In this document: in pieces, positions 30,195 through 30,823 of the stretch
Numbering within the stretch: position 1 is the stretch's first letter
Layout of the letters: the number at the start of each line of letters is the position of its first letter
NCBI GenBank assembly: GCA_036897625.1
Contig: JAYMTA010000344.1
Location: 1-30,823, forward strand
Length of the DNA: 30,823 nucleotides
Direction: 5' to 3'
From: Pelargonium cotyledonis
Taxonomy: Eukaryota; Streptophyta; Magnoliopsida; Geraniales; Geraniaceae
Made by a program: the position numbers and the translations under genes
The notes under the pieces: model-generated
The model's input: the letters and a program-made list of their open reading frames with translations, nothing else
Databases searched by the model: none
What the model was told of the DNA's origin: nothing

Positions 30195-30823
30195 TGTAAT
30201 TAGGGAAAATTACAAATACCTATCCTCACCTTAACACCTTTTAACCCTGCATACCCTGAACTATTAAAACTAACTATTGGCTACTCTGAACTATGTCAAA
30301 CATCTTTCCGTCCAAATTTTCTGTTATATTTAACGGAATATTCTTAAAATTCAGTCATGTGCCTACCACATGACCAACTTTTTTTTGAAATTCCAAAGAT
30401 ACCCTCAACTCTACCCTTCTTCTTCATTTGTCTCGCCGGAATAATCATACTCTTGCCGGAAAGTTCAAACCCTTGCCGAAAAATTCAAAGACTCGCCGAA
30501 ATCATCAAACACTTGCCGGAAAATTCAAAGTTTCCGGTACAAATTTTTTTGTTTGACTATTTTCACAAAAAATTTCACAAATTTCATATAATTTTCACCA
30601 ATGATAAAATTTTCAAACAAAGAACCCAAAATTTACCAAAAAAAAATTCAGATCTGGAAATTAAAAAAAAAATCAGATATGGAAACCGAGGGTCACCGGT
30701 TTCTGGTCCAGGCCAACGCAAGCGAGCTCGCCGCCGTCCTCGCGTGGGCTCGTCTTTGCCGGAGTGAGATTCGAACAGAGAAGACGACCGGAGCTTCGAA
30801 CGGAGCAGACGAGATTCGACGTG
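30195..30823. repeat. Probable dispersed repeat entering from the right edge
   Basis: From about 30195 (TAGGGAAAATTACAAATACC) the sequence changes to stock phrases seen in plant non-coding repeats: CCTGAACTATTAAAAC, CTCTGAACTATGTCAAAC, CCGTCCAAATTTTCTGTTA. The last 130 bp become GC-rich with GAGATTCGA words. The GGGAAAATTAC edge would fit a terminal repeat of a Mutator-like or other non-autonomous element, but the other end lies outside the window. The 136-codon plus-strand frame here has no family features and crosses a minisatellite, so I do not call it a gene. Confidence 0.4.
30432..30531. repeat. Minisatellite, 5 x 20 bp
   Basis: Five back-to-back units start at exactly 30432, 30452, 30472, 30492 and 30512. 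Each opens C(T/C)(C/T)GCCG(G/A)AA and most continue with (A/G)TTCAAA; the type unit is CTTGCCGGAAAATTCAAAGA. The period of 20 is not a multiple of three, which argues against a protein repeat. Confidence 0.9.

Noticed and set aside
30357-30767. 136-codon plus-strand frame at the right edge
   Set aside because: It crosses a 20-bp minisatellite and repeat sequence and shows no protein family features.

Overview
This is nuclear DNA from a flowering plant, very probably a core eudicot. Short multi-exon genes with GT-AG introns sit among AT-rich spacers carrying plant-type MITEs, a SINE and microsatellites. The protein sequences would fit Rosaceae, but I cannot prove the family from the sequence alone. 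I predicted splice structures by hand, using consensus splice sites, unbroken reading frame and recalled plant homologues.

Layout. (1) 1-1601: the possible 5' leader of a leftward gene at the left edge, a 384-bp foldback MITE with a 10-bp target duplication, then the promoter of (2) a two-exon secreted GH17 beta-1,3-glucanase (1602-2853, +). (3) INO80, the Swi2/Snf2 ATPase of the INO80 chromatin remodeller, in 23 exons (4171-16019, +; 1533 aa), with one GC-AG intron and a complete 104-bp SINE in intron 18. (4) A five-exon cytosolic NAD-dependent glycerol-3-phosphate dehydrogenase (17914-20397, +; 463 aa). (5) Tail-to-tail with it, an eight-coding-exon gene of unknown function on the minus strand (25811-20945; 851 aa) with a C-terminal SAP-like fold. 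Its middle is built from three tandem copies of one exon-intron unit. Its 5' leader appears to hold two overlapping upstream ORFs, one assembled across an intron. (6) 27560-30823: a probable promoter for gene 5, then gene-poor sequence with a four-copy tandem repeat of about 105 bp and a 5 x 20-bp minisatellite inside a repeat that runs off the right edge.

The genes do not form a pathway. They are ordinary neighbours: defence or cell wall (GH17), chromatin (INO80), redox and glycerolipid metabolism (GPDH), and an unknown, probably nuclear, protein. The observations most worth following are the leader of gene 5, its tandem exon triplication, and the well-bounded small mobile elements.
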